Source: Pseudomonadota bacterium
GTDB taxonomy: Bacteria > Pseudomonadota > Alphaproteobacteria > Caulobacterales > Caulobacteraceae
Length of the DNA: 17,438 nucleotides
Assembly (NCBI GenBank): GCA_023424215.1
Contig: JAFAEC010000135.1
Location: 1-17,438, forward strand
Reading direction: 5' to 3'
A program made the position numbers and the translations under genes. The notes beneath the pieces are model-generated. The model had not been told where the DNA came from. It saw nothing but the letters and a program-made list of their open reading frames with translations, and ran no database searches. This document shows positions 7,245-14,856 of the stretch, piece after piece (the first letter of the stretch is position 1; each line of letters begins with the position of its first letter).

Positions 7245-7420
7245 TTTCGCCGGTCGCCGCGGTCGCCTTGGCCTTTGGGGGCTTCGTGCTTCGCCTGACG
7301 CTTCTGGTCCTGCGCCAGCGACTTGCCGACGTCGACCATTTCGGTGAAGCGGCCGTCGTCGTCGCGGCGGGCGTAACGCTTGTCGCCGGGGGTGGGCTCG
7401 ATCAGTTCGCGCTTGCTCAT
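7241..7420 (-). CDS. Conserved small hydrophilic protein of unknown function
   Basis: A 59-residue open frame starts at ATG 7420, with AAAGGAG seven bases upstream on the minus strand, a strong ribosome site. The protein begins MSKRELIEPTPGDKRYARRD, continues DDGRFTEMVDVGKSLAQDQK and ends in a Lys/Arg/Gly-rich tail. It is highly charged, with no membrane segment and no cysteine, and is probably disordered in part. It resembles short proteins annotated as hypothetical in many alphaproteobacteria, sharing the KRYxRRDxxGRF and VDVGxSL pattern as I recall it. No function is known to me. It lies 51 bp upstream of pyrC on the same strand and ends tail-to-tail with the hydrolase gene, sharing CTAG. 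Confidence 0.8.
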   Translation of the reverse strand: MSKRELIEPTPGDKRYARRDDDGRFTEMVDVGKSLAQDQKRQAKHEAPKGQGDRGDRRN

Positions 7421-7471
7421 GGGAAGCTCCTTTCGCCCTGACGGAATCGCCGGGGAGTCAGGAGGTTCCCG

Positions 7472-8803
7472 TCAGGCCAGCGTCTCCTGGAAGCGCACCG
7501 GGCGGCCATGGGCTGTCCCCTGCAGCTCGCCGTCGCGCATGACGACCCGGCCACGCACAAGGGTGGCCATGGCCTTGCCGGTGCACTCCATGCCGTCGAA
7601 CGGGGTCCAGGCCGAGCGGGTGGCCATGTCGGCGTGGCGCAGCACGTGCTTCGCCTTCAGGTCGACGATCGTCAGGTCGGCGTCGTAGCCCTCGGCCATG
7701 CGGCCCTTGCCGGCGATGCCGAAGACGCGATTGGCCCCGTGCGAGGTCAGGTCGATGAACCGGTCGAGGCTCAGCCGCCCGTTGGCGACATGGGTCAGCA
7801 TGACCGGCACCAGGGTCTGCACCCCCGGCATCCCCGAGGGCGAGGCCGGATAGGGCCTGGCCTTCTCCTCCAGCGTATGCGGGGCGTGGTCGGAGCCGAG
7901 CACGTCGGCGACGCCCTGCTCGATGCCGCGCCACAGGCCGGCGATGTGCGGCGCGTTGCGGATCGGCGGGTTCATCTGCGCCAGCCCCTTGAGCCGCTCA
8001 TAGGCCTCGTCGCCGTCGAGGGTCAGGTGCTGCGGCGTCACCTCGACCGTGGCCACGTCCTTGTGGTGGCTGAGGAAGTCGATCTCCTCGGCGGTGGTGA
8101 CGTGCAGAACGTGGATGCGCGCGCCGGTCTCCTGCGCCAGCCGCACGAGGCGGCGGGTCGACATGATCGCGCTCTCGGGATCGCGCACCTCCGGGTGGCT
8201 GGTCCAGTCGCCGGCGCGGGCCAGCGGGCGGCGCTCGGCGAGGCGGTATTCGTCCTCGGAGTGGAAGGTGGCGCGGCGCTTCACGTGGCGCAGCACCTCG
8301 CGCACGCCGTCGTCGTCGGCGACCAGCAGGGTGCCGGTGGAGGCGCCCATGAACACCTTGACCCCGCAGCAGCCCGGCAGCCGCTCCAGCTCGCCGAGGA
8401 AGCGGGCGTTGTCGTGGGTGCCGCCGATGTAGAAGGCGTGGTCGGTCCACATCCGGTCGCGGGCCCGGTCCAGCTTGTCCTGCAGGGTGTCCGGGTCGGT
8501 GGTGTTGGGCTCGGTGTTCGGCATCTCGAACACGGCGGTGACCCCGCCCAGGGCCGCCGCCCGGCTGCCGGTCTCGAGGTCTTCCTTCCACTCCAGACCG
8601 GGTTCGCGGAAGTGCACCTGGGTGTCGATGACGCCGGGCAGGACGGTCAGGCCCGTGGCGTCGAAGGTCTCGCCGGCCGAGGCCTGGGACAGGTCGCCGA
8701 TGAAGGCGATGCGGCCGTCGATGACGCCGACGTCGGCGCGGCCGCGGCCGGCGTGGTTGGCGACGTCGCCGCCGCGGACGATCAGGTCGAAGGTGCGGGT
8801 CAT
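7472..8803 (-). CDS. pyrC: Dihydroorotase, class I
   Basis: The enzyme closes carbamoyl-aspartate to dihydroorotate in pyrimidine synthesis. The 443-residue product has the amidohydrolase layout: a beta-sandwich start, the metal motif DTQVHFREPG (60-69), EMPNTEPNTTD for substrate binding, GVKVFMGASTG with Lys149 that may be carboxylated, His181 in FHSED, His234 in HVLHVTT, and Asp305 in GSDHAPHT. Only the first histidine of the usual DxHxH is changed: it is Gln62. I recall a subset of class I enzymes with Gln here, so this may be a lineage trait. The start ATG at 8803 overlaps the stop of the glycosyltransferase in ATGA. The frame stays open far upstream through that gene but without homology. 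pyrB is not in the window. Confidence 0.88.
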   Translation of the reverse strand: MTRTFDLIVRGGDVANHAGRGRADVGVIDGRIAFIGDLSQASAGETFDATGLTVLPGVIDTQVHFREPGLEWKEDLETGSRAAALGGVTAVFEMPNTEPNTTDPDTLQDKLDRARDRMWTDHAFYIGGTHDNARFLGELERLPGCCGVKVFMGASTGTLLVADDDGVREVLRHVKRRATFHSEDEYRLAERRPLARAGDWTSHPEVRDPESAIMSTRRLVRLAQETGARIHVLHVTTAEEIDFLSHHKDVATVEVTPQHLTLDGDEAYERLKGLAQMNPPIRNAPHIAGLWRGIEQGVADVLGSDHAPHTLEEKARPYPASPSGMPGVQTLVPVMLTHVANGRLSLDRFIDLTSHGANRVFGIAGKGRMAEGYDADLTIVDLKAKHVLRHADMATRSAWTPFDGMECTGKAMATLVRGRVVMRDGELQGTAHGRPVRFQETLA

Positions 8804-9765
8804 GCCCCGGCGTTTACGCGCTCGGCCAGCACTTTGCGAGCCGCCTTGAGGACGCGCTCGACCGGCACCTCGTTCATGTGCTGGATGGCCTGGTTGAGGC
8901 CGGGGTCGATCTTGCGGAACTCGGCGACCGAGCGCGGGCCGCGCACCACCGTCCCGCCCCACGGGCCGCAGACGGCGTCGTCCGAGGGGCCGAAGGCGGC
9001 GACCACCGGCGCCCCCGCCGACGTCGCCAGACGGGTCCAGATCGAGTCTCCGCCGAGGTAGAGGTCGGCGCGCCGGAGGGCGGCGACGGCCTGCAGCGGC
9101 GACAGCCGGCCCTGCAGTTCGAGGGTGCGGCCGCGCGGCATGGCGAGGCGGATGGTATGGGCGGCGTCGCGGTCGCCGTCCTCTCCGATGACCAGCACGC
9201 GGGCGCCGGCGAGCGGGCCGTCCGCGCCGGCCAGGCTGGAGGCGAGGATGGCGTAGCGTTCGGCCGGCCACTGCTTGCCCATCCAGTCCGCGCCCGGCGC
9301 GATGGCCAGGAGGGGCGCGCCGTCGGCGGGGATCAGGCGATCCACCGACGCCTGGGTGGTCTCCGACACATGCAGGCGGGGCGGCGGAACCTCGTCGAGC
9401 TGGAGCACCCGCGCCGCCAGCTCGACCTTGTGCGCGCCGGGTTCGTCCTCGCCGCGCACGGCGCGCTTCTGGCGCTTCAGCTTGTCGGAGAAGCGGGTGC
9501 CGCGCATGTCGACGACGAGACCCCAGCGGGTGGCGCGGACCTGGTTCCACAGCCCCAGCCACTCCAGCCGGCCTTCCTTCTCGAGCACGATCAGGCGGTC
9601 GAGGCGCGGCGTGTCAGCGAACAGGGGGGCGCTGGCCGGGGAGCCGACGACGGTGAAACCGGCCTGCGGCATGGCCTCGACGAGGTACGCCAGGGCGCCC
9701 GAGGAGAGGATGGCGTCCTCCGGATCAGCCTCGGCGAGGTAAAGGATGGGAAAGCGGGCCGCCAT
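8800..9765 (-). CDS. Glycosyltransferase family 9 (heptosyltransferase-like)
   Basis: GT9 enzymes move heptose or related sugars onto lipopolysaccharide core at the inner face of the cytoplasmic membrane. From ATG 9765 the product is 321 residues, starting MAARFPILYLAEADPEDAIL. The C-terminal half has the family pattern: IAPGADWMGKQWPAERYAIL (about 155-174), LVIGEDGDRD, and GGDSIWTRLATSAGAPVVAAFGPSD (about 238-262). In most members the DSG/DTG segment is followed by a His three residues on; here that position is Arg245, so activity or substrate may differ. The N-terminal glycine-rich loop is also atypical. A TTG at 9798 is an alternative start. It is coupled to pyrC by a 4-bp overlap. The acceptor is unknown. 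Confidence 0.8.
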   Translation of the reverse strand: MAARFPILYLAEADPEDAILSSGALAYLVEAMPQAGFTVVGSPASAPLFADTPRLDRLIVLEKEGRLEWLGLWNQVRATRWGLVVDMRGTRFSDKLKRQKRAVRGEDEPGAHKVELAARVLQLDEVPPPRLHVSETTQASVDRLIPADGAPLLAIAPGADWMGKQWPAERYAILASSLAGADGPLAGARVLVIGEDGDRDAAHTIRLAMPRGRTLELQGRLSPLQAVAALRRADLYLGGDSIWTRLATSAGAPVVAAFGPSDDAVCGPWGGTVVRGPRSVAEFRKIDPGLNQAIQHMNEVPVERVLKAARKVLAERVNAGA

Positions 9766-9902
9766 GACCGGACCGTAGACGGATTCTCCGGCGTTCAAGG
9801 GCGCCGCCGCACCGGCAGGGCGCGCCCCCGGCCACTTGGCTGTGGATGGTCCCGGCGGCGCGACATGTTGACCCCGCCGGCGGTTCGGCCGAGGGAGCGG
9901 CG

Positions 9903-10448
9903 ATGTCCCTTCCCCTTCTGCCCGGCCGCGAATGCGGCGGCTGCGTCGAGTGCTGCCGGGTGATCCCGCTGGAGCTTCCCGAACTGGCCAAGCCGACCGG
10001 CGAGCTGTGCGCCTACTGCGTCGACGGCGCCGGCTGCCGGGTGCACGCCATCCGGCCGCAGACCTGCCGGACGTGGTTCTGTCTCTGGCGGGTGATCGAA
10101 CTCTCGGACGACTGGCGACCGGACCGCAGCGGCGTCGTGGTGCGCCCGGACGGGGTCGAGGACGGAATCATCACCCTGTTCGTGGTGCGGCGGACCGGCT
10201 TCCTCGCCTCGCTGGAGCTGTTCGGCGTGGTCGCCGGCTGGCTGGCTGAAGGCATCGAGGTGGCGCTGAGCGTGCCGGGGCCGGTGGGAACCTATCCCGC
10301 GCGGGCGGTGGTCTCGGACTGGCTGCGTCCCGCGGTCGAGGCGGGCGATCCGGCCGACTTCGCCCACCGGGTGGCCCGGTCTCTGGACCGGCTGGAGCGG
10401 CACGACTGGCAGCCGGACAGGATCACGGCGCGCTATGCGGTGGAGTGA
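9903..10448 (+). CDS. CxxCxxCC (YkgJ/UPF0153-like) putative metal-binding protein, copy 1
   Basis: The 181-residue protein opens with MSLPLLPGRE and then CGGCVECC (Cys11, 14, 17, 18), the defining motif of the CxxCxxCC family, proposed to bind zinc or iron. Further cysteines follow at 36, 39, 45, 55 and 60, the last two in TCRTWFCLW. The C-terminal half has no recognisable motif. A GAGGGAGCGG stretch lies just before ATG 9903. It is divergent from the glycosyltransferase across 137 bp and is followed after 41 bp by ygfZ on the same strand. Co-direction with ygfZ, an Fe-S factor, hints at iron metabolism, but this is inference. A paralogue lies at 16063-16491. The function of the family is not established. 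Confidence 0.85.
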   Translation: MSLPLLPGRECGGCVECCRVIPLELPELAKPTGELCAYCVDGAGCRVHAIRPQTCRTWFCLWRVIELSDDWRPDRSGVVVRPDGVEDGIITLFVVRRTGFLASLELFGVVAGWLAEGIEVALSVPGPVGTYPARAVVSDWLRPAVEAGDPADFAHRVARSLDRLERHDWQPDRITARYAVE

Positions 10449-10469
10449 CCCTCTCCCGCCGGGAGAGGG
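10449..10469. repeat. Perfect hairpin between the CxxCxxCC gene and ygfZ
   Basis: An inverted repeat of 9-bp arms (10449-10457 CCCTCTCCC and 10461-10469 GGGAGAGGG) around a GCC loop begins directly after the stop codon. No U-tract follows, so it is probably a processing or stability hairpin, or a short palindromic repeat unit, rather than a terminator. Its right arm is also purine-rich and lies 20 bp before the ygfZ ATG. Confidence 0.7.
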
Positions 10470-10488
10470 AGTCGCCTATCTCATCGCC

Positions 10489-11277
10489 ATGACCCGCATC
10501 GCCCGCCTCGACAGCCGCGCCCTGGTCCGGGTCAGCGGCCCGGACGCCCGGCCCTTCCTGCACAATCTGCTGACCCAGGACGTGGAGACCCTGGCCGCCG
10601 GCGAGCTGCGGTTCGGGGCGCTGCTGTCGCCGCCGGGGCGGCTGCTGTTCGACCTGTTCCTGCTGGGCGAGGCGGACGGTGTGCTGCTGGACGTGGCGGC
10701 CGACCGGCGCGAGGCGCTCCTGCAGCGGCTGGGCATGTACCGGCTGCGGGCGCAGGTCACAGTGGAGCCGGTGGACGCCCCCGTGTTCGCCGCCTGGGAC
10801 GGGGCGACGGACGGGTTCGCCCCCGACCCGCGACTGCCGGCGCTCGGCGGGCGGCGCTACGGGAGCGAGGTGGCGACCGACGCCGCGGAAGACGACTTCC
10901 AGGCGCATCGGCTGGCGCTGGGCGTCCCAGATCCGGCAGCGGACGCCGTCGCGGACAAGACCTACCCGATCGAGGCCAACTTCGACCTGCTGAACGGCAT
11001 CGACTTCGCCAAGGGCTGTTTCGTCGGTCAGGAGACGACCTCGCGGATGAAGCGGCGGGGTACGATCCGCAACCGTATGCTGCCGCTGGAGTTCGACGGC
11101 CCGCCGCCGCCATTCGGGGCCGAGGTGCTGAACGGCGAGCTGCGGGCCGGCGAGGTGCTGACCGGCCGGGACGGGACCGCGATGGCGCTGCTGCGTCTCG
11201 ACCGGCTGGAAGGGGTGCTGACGGCGGAGGGGCGAGCCGTGCAGGTCCGCAGGCCAGCGTGGTTTCCAGCCGCCTAG
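10489..11277 (+). CDS. ygfZ: Folate-binding Fe-S cluster assembly/repair protein YgfZ
   Basis: YgfZ (IBA57/CAF17 in mitochondria) uses tetrahydrofolate to help mature or repair certain Fe-S enzymes. The 262-residue product has the diagnostic signature KGCFVGQETTSRMKRRG with Cys177, and an N-terminal domain starting MTRIARLDSRALVRVSGPDA related to the T-protein of glycine cleavage; FLHNLLTQDV is also typical. Length fits the short alphaproteobacterial form. The ATG at 10489 is preferred; an upstream in-frame ATG at 10435 would overlap the preceding gene. Its TAG stop interlocks with that of the opposing gene in CTAG (11274-11277). It sits in the same window as an A-type Fe-S carrier, but not in one operon with it. 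Confidence 0.93.
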   Translation: MTRIARLDSRALVRVSGPDARPFLHNLLTQDVETLAAGELRFGALLSPPGRLLFDLFLLGEADGVLLDVAADRREALLQRLGMYRLRAQVTVEPVDAPVFAAWDGATDGFAPDPRLPALGGRRYGSEVATDAAEDDFQAHRLALGVPDPAADAVADKTYPIEANFDLLNGIDFAKGCFVGQETTSRMKRRGTIRNRMLPLEFDGPPPPFGAEVLNGELRAGEVLTGRDGTAMALLRLDRLEGVLTAEGRAVQVRRPAWFPAA

Positions 11278-11693
11278 TTCCCGACCCTGAGCGCCCTCGT
11301 CAACTCCGCATCGAGCGTCCGGAACTCAAGAAACAGGGCGTCGCACTCCTCCCGCCCGGCGTCGCAACGCATCTGTCGACTCATGCGGAGCGCGCCGTCG
11401 GCCTGGTAGACGTGACGGCAGGTTGCGGCCGGGTGCGCGGCCTCTGTGGGATTTGTGAAGATGAGTTGGCAGGAATGGCCGGCGTTGGCGAACATGATGA
11501 AGCGGGGGGTGTCGATAGCGACGGGGCGGAGGTCGGACGACGCTCTGGCCTGCACCAGAAGATCCAGCGCATCTTCGCCGGTCAGGCCGCACATCGCAGC
11601 CGGCCCCGTCGCATCTCGATGCGCACCTTCGGGCGTCTGTTGAGCCGCGCCCAGGCAAACTGCCGCAGCCAGCGCCATGCAAGTCCGAACCAT
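11274..11693 (-). CDS. Secreted protein of unknown function
   Basis: I do not recognise this gene. From ATG 11693 it codes for 139 residues. The first 18 or so (MVRTCMALAAAVCLGAAQQ) look like a cleavable signal peptide with no proper lipobox. The mature part has Cys35, Cys75, Cys92, Cys110 and Cys117, so one or two disulfides are plausible in the periplasm. A central stretch ARASSDLRPVAIDTPRFIMF and a C-terminal helix DALFLEFRTLDAELTRAL are the only ordered-looking parts. The frame continues upstream to about 11786, but that part lacks signal-peptide features at its start. It converges on ygfZ with a 4-bp overlap and is divergent from the thiolase gene across 161 bp. Codon use matches its neighbours somewhat less well, with weaker GC3 by eye. 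Confidence 0.65.
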   Translation of the reverse strand: MVRTCMALAAAVCLGAAQQTPEGAHRDATGPAAMCGLTGEDALDLLVQARASSDLRPVAIDTPRFIMFANAGHSCQLIFTNPTEAAHPAATCRHVYQADGALRMSRQMRCDAGREECDALFLEFRTLDAELTRALRVGN

Positions 11694-11854
11694 TCGCCGC
11701 ACGAATACCTTCGCCCCCTCTGGACAGGTCAGGTCAGTCGGAAGGCTAGGGCTGGCCCGAACGCGAGTCATGCTGCGCTGCGGCAAGACTGATCTTGCAC
11801 CTGCGGCGGAAAGGGACGATCTAACCCCCGAACGTTTTGAATGAGGATGCTCCC

Positions 11855-13036
11855 ATGTCCGATCCCGTCGTCATCTGTTCCTTCGCCCGCACGCCGATGG
11901 GCGGCTTTCAGGGCGCGCTGTCGGGGGCCAAGGCCACCGATCTGGGCGCGACGGCGGTGAAGGCGGCGGTCGAGCGGGCCGGTGTCGATCCGGCGAAGGT
12001 CGAGCAGATCTTCATGGGCTGCGTCCTGCCGGCCGGCCTCGGCCAGGCCCCGGCGCGGCAGGCGGCGATCGGCGCCGGGCTGGGCCAGCACGTCGAAGCG
12101 ACCACGGTCAACAAGATGTGCGGCTCGGGGATGCAGGCGGCGATGATGGCGCACGACGCCCTCAAGGCCGGAACGGCCGACGTGATCGTGGCCGGCGGCA
12201 TGGAGTCGATGACCGGCGCCCCCTACGTCATGGCCAAGCACCGCGGCGGGGCCCGCATCGGCCACGACGTCATCTCGGACAGCATGTACCTGGACGGGCT
12301 GGAGGACGCCTACACCCCCGGCAAGCTGATGGGGGCCTTCGCCGAGGAGACCGCGGGCCAGTACCAGTTCACCCGCGAACAGATGGACGAATACGCCATC
12401 GAGAGCCTGAACCGCGCGCGCAAGGCGATCGAGAGCGGTGCCTTCGACAAGGAGATTGTCCCGGTCGAGGTGAAGACCCGCAAGGGCGTCGAGGTGGTGG
12501 CGAAGGACGAGCAGCCGCTGAAGGCCGATCCGGCCAAGATCCCGACCCTGCGCCCGGCCTTCTCGAAGGACGGCGCCATCACCGCCGCCAACGCCTCGTC
12601 GATCTCGGACGGCGCCGCCGCCCTGGTGATGACGCGCGAGAGCGTGGCCAGGGCCATGGGCCTGCCGATCGTCGCCCGCGTGGTCAGCCACGCCGCCCAC
12701 GCCCACGAGCCGGGCCTGTTCACCACCGCCCCGGTGCCGGCCATGAAGAAGGCGCTGGAGAAGGCCGGCTGGTCGGTCGACGACGTCGACCTGTGGGAGG
12801 TCAACGAGGCCTTCGCGGTCGTCGCGATGATCGCCATGCAGGAGCTGGGCATCGACCGCGCGAAGCTGAACGTGAACGGCGGCGCCACGGCGCTGGGCCA
12901 CCCGATCGGCGCCTCGGGCGCGCGGGTGCTGGCCACCCTGCTGTCGGCGCTGGAGGCGCGCGGCGGCAAGAAGGGCGTGGCGTCGCTGTGCATCGGCGGC
13001 GGCGAGGCCGTGGCCATGGCGGTCGAGCTGGCCTGA
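11855..13036 (+). CDS. Acetyl-CoA acetyltransferase (thiolase)
   Basis: Thiolase joins two acetyl-CoA to acetoacetyl-CoA, or runs in reverse, in polyhydroxybutyrate, ketone or fatty-acid metabolism. The 393-residue product has all catalytic parts: the nucleophile Cys89 in NKMCGSGMQA, WEVNEAFA (Asn317), His349 in GGATALGHPIGASGAR, and Cys379 in SLCIGGGEA. The length is that of a standard biosynthetic-type (PhaA/AtoB) enzyme. A GAGGA site at 11843-11847 precedes the ATG at 11855, so an in-frame TTG at 11837 is not used. The gene stands alone, with opposite-strand genes on both sides. No phaB or phaC is nearby. The exact pathway cannot be told from context. Confidence 0.94.
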   Translation: MSDPVVICSFARTPMGGFQGALSGAKATDLGATAVKAAVERAGVDPAKVEQIFMGCVLPAGLGQAPARQAAIGAGLGQHVEATTVNKMCGSGMQAAMMAHDALKAGTADVIVAGGMESMTGAPYVMAKHRGGARIGHDVISDSMYLDGLEDAYTPGKLMGAFAEETAGQYQFTREQMDEYAIESLNRARKAIESGAFDKEIVPVEVKTRKGVEVVAKDEQPLKADPAKIPTLRPAFSKDGAITAANASSISDGAAALVMTRESVARAMGLPIVARVVSHAAHAHEPGLFTTAPVPAMKKALEKAGWSVDDVDLWEVNEAFAVVAMIAMQELGIDRAKLNVNGGATALGHPIGASGARVLATLLSALEARGGKKGVASLCIGGGEAVAMAVELA

Positions 13037-13073
13037 TCTTCGGAGATCGGGGGCGCGCGGCGAACGCCTGCCC

Positions 13074-13310
13074 CTACTCCTCCTCGGCCGGCTCCAGATC
13101 CGCGGGATCGAAGGCGTAGTCGAGCAGGTCGCCGGGGCGGCAGTCGAGGGCGGCGCACAGCCGGGCCAGGGTCCGGAAGCGGATGCCCTTGACCTTGCCC
13201 GAGCGGAACAGCGACAGCTGGGTCTCGCTGAGGCCGACCTCGCGGGCCAGGTCGCGGGCCTTCAGGCCCTTGCGGACGATCAGTTCGTCCAGCGTCACGC
13301 GCACCGGCAT
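13074..13310 (-). CDS. XRE/Cro-CI-type transcriptional regulator
   Basis: The 78-residue protein is almost entirely one helix-turn-helix domain of the XRE (YozG-like) type: LKARDLAREVGLSETQLSLF (about 16-35) forms the turn and recognition helix, followed by the FRTLARLCAALDCRPGDLLDY close. An acidic tail ends it. The ATG overlaps the stop of the upstream DUF2975 gene in TGATG. Small XRE regulators paired with DUF2975 membrane proteins are a recurrent arrangement in bacteria; the membrane partner may tune the regulator, but this is not proven. The divergent promoter region upstream of the pair is its most likely target. Confidence 0.88.
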   Translation of the reverse strand: MPVRVTLDELIVRKGLKARDLAREVGLSETQLSLFRSGKVKGIRFRTLARLCAALDCRPGDLLDYAFDPADLEPAEEE

Positions 13311-13807
13311 CAGACCATCTCGTCCAGCTCGGCCTGAACCCGGCCCGCCTGCTCGACAACGCCGCCGAGCAGGAACAGGGCCCCGCCGATCATGCCAAGG
13401 GTCATGCCCGGCACGTCGAAGTAGGCCCAGCCGCCGGTCCCGCCCTGGACGAGGCGCGACAGGTTGGTGATGCCGAAGACGCTGAGCAGGCCGCCGGCGC
13501 CAAGCGCGAGGCCGACCCGCCGGAGCGCGCTGGCCAGCGTCGGCTGGATCAGCCGGCCCTTCGCCAGCTGGCCCATGGCCGAGCCTATCGACCAGACCGC
13601 GAACAGGTAGAAGACCGTCGGCAAGGCCCAGATGGCGCCGGCGAGCCAGCGGCCGTCCGGGCCGGCGTCGCCTCGCGCGGCCATGACCGCCGGAGCGACG
13701 ACGTGCATCAGGGCCAGCAGCGCTCCGACGCTGACGACCATGAAGATGGCCAGCCAGCGGAACTGGCGGCAGCGCAGGCGGAAGCGGTCGATGTCGGCGC
13801 GGCTCAC
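13310..13807 (-). CDS. DUF2975 integral membrane protein
   Basis: The 165-residue protein has four predicted membrane helices (about 18-42, 54-78, 96-118, 132-152) and short polar ends. The loop GSAMGQLAKGRLIQPTLASA between helices 2 and 3 matches the G-rich segment of DUF2975 proteins. The start is GTG at 13807 with GGAG seven bases upstream. It is the first gene of a two-gene unit with the XRE regulator, and the pair is divergent from an ABC exporter operon. Function is unknown; by analogy with other membrane-protein and small-HTH pairs it could sense the membrane state and modulate the regulator. Confidence 0.82.
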   Translation of the reverse strand: MSRADIDRFRLRCRQFRWLAIFMVVSVGALLALMHVVAPAVMAARGDAGPDGRWLAGAIWALPTVFYLFAVWSIGSAMGQLAKGRLIQPTLASALRRVGLALGAGGLLSVFGITNLSRLVQGGTGGWAYFDVPGMTLGMIGGALFLLGGVVEQAGRVQAELDEMV

Positions 13808-13831
13808 GAGGGGTCTCCGAATCTGTCGTTT

Positions 13832-13876
13832 CTTTAATCTTGACTTAAAGACGCACGCTCCGCAACTTTATGTGCG
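13832..13876. promoter_or_regulatory. AT-rich divergent control region with inverted repeats
   Basis: The 92-bp gap between the DUF2975 start and the ABC ATPase start is AT-rich against its surroundings. It contains CTTTAA (13832-13837) and TTAAAG (13845-13850) as a perfect 6-bp inverted repeat with a 7-bp spacer. It also contains CGCAC (13852-13856) and GTGCG (13872-13876) with a 15-bp spacer. A TTGACT hexamer at 13840-13845 could be a -35 for the rightward operon, but no well-spaced -10 is clear. The XRE protein encoded at 13074-13310 is the obvious candidate ligand. That assignment is inference. Confidence 0.5.
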
Positions 13877-13899
13877 AGTTAAATGACAGGGAGGCGGCG

Positions 13900-14856
13900 A
13901 TGAGCGCGCCGGCGATAGAGACGGTAGGCCTGACCCGCCGCTTCGGGCGGCGGACAGCGGTGGAGGCGGTGTCGATGACGGTGCCGGAGCGGGCCGTGTA
14001 CGGCTTCCTCGGCCGCAACGGCGCGGGCAAGACGACGACGCTGAAGATGCTGCTGGGGCTGATCCGGCCGGACGCCGGGACGGCGCGGGTCAGCGGCGTT
14101 GATGTCGTGCGCGACCGGCTGGGCGCAGCGCGCAGGGTCGGGGCGCTGCTGGAGGCGCACGGCTTCTACGGCAACCTGTCCGGACGTGAGAACCTCGACC
14201 TGACGCGGACCCTGCTCGGCCTGCCCAAGTCCGAGATCGACCGCGTGCTGGAAGTGGTCGAGATGACCGCCGACGCCGGCCGCCGGGTGGCCGGCTACTC
14301 GCTGGGCATGCGGCAGCGGCTGGGGCTGGCGCGGGCCATGCTGGGTGCGCCGCCGGTGCTGATCCTCGACGAACCGACCAACGGCCTCGACCCCGACGGC
14401 ATCGCCGACATGCGGCGCTTCCTGCGCAGCCTGCCGGAGCGGACCGGGGCGACCGTGCTGCTGTCCAGCCATCTGCTCGGCGAGATCGAGCAGACCGCGA
14501 CCCACGTCGGCATTCTCAGCCAAGGCCGGCTGGTGCTGCAGGGCGCGCTGGAGCGGCTGAGGGCCGAGCTGGAGCCCGAGATCGCCTTCTCGGTCGACGA
14601 CGCGGCGCGGGGCGCCGCTCTGGCGCGCGCGCGGGGTTTCGAGGTGGCCGCGGCCGACGATGGACTGACGGCGCGGCTGAAGCCGGGCGAGGACGCCCGC
14701 ACCGCGGCGGCGGCCCTCAACCGGGCGCTGGTCGAGGCCGACATCGCCGTCTTCTCGATAGGCGCCCGCCCGCGCTCGCTGGAAGGCATCTACCGCGAGG
14801 TGTCGGCGCCCTCCTCCGCCCCTGCTTCCGTTCAAGCGCAGCCGGAGTACGCCTGA
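13900..14856 (+). CDS. ABC transporter ATP-binding protein
   Basis: The 318-residue ATPase has every motif of the family: Walker A GRNGAGKTT (38-46), a Q-loop region near LLEAHGFYGNLS, the signature YSLGMRQRLGLA (133-144), Walker B LILDEPT (154-160) and the switch His191 in SSHLLGEIEQ. The first 220 residues are the nucleotide-binding domain; the remaining 100 form a C-terminal accessory domain as in exporters of the CcmA/BcrA/lantibiotic-immunity group. A GGGAGG site precedes the ATG at 13900. An earlier in-frame start at 13870 has no ribosome site. Its stop overlaps the permease start in TGATG, so the two are coupled. The substrate is unknown; peptide antibiotics or sodium are possibilities in related systems. 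Confidence 0.93.
   Translation: MSAPAIETVGLTRRFGRRTAVEAVSMTVPERAVYGFLGRNGAGKTTTLKMLLGLIRPDAGTARVSGVDVVRDRLGAARRVGALLEAHGFYGNLSGRENLDLTRTLLGLPKSEIDRVLEVVEMTADAGRRVAGYSLGMRQRLGLARAMLGAPPVLILDEPTNGLDPDGIADMRRFLRSLPERTGATVLLSSHLLGEIEQTATHVGILSQGRLVLQGALERLRAELEPEIAFSVDDAARGAALARARGFEVAAADDGLTARLKPGEDARTAAAALNRALVEADIAVFSIGARPRSLEGIYREVSAPSSAPASVQAQPEYA

Noticed and set aside
7508..9061. A 517-codon plus-strand open frame opposite pyrC
   Set aside because: It is antisense to a clear enzyme, His/Gly/Val-rich without motifs, and typical of third-position GC bias in high-GC genes.
8804..9562. Extension of the dihydroorotase frame upstream to form a 696-residue protein
   Set aside because: The extra part is Arg/Ala/Pro-rich and out of frame within the GT9-like gene; ATG 8803 overlaps that gene's stop, as usual here.
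12118..13119. A 333-codon open frame inside the thiolase gene
   Set aside because: Same strand but another frame, extremely Arg/Gly-rich; the thiolase frame has all its catalytic residues.
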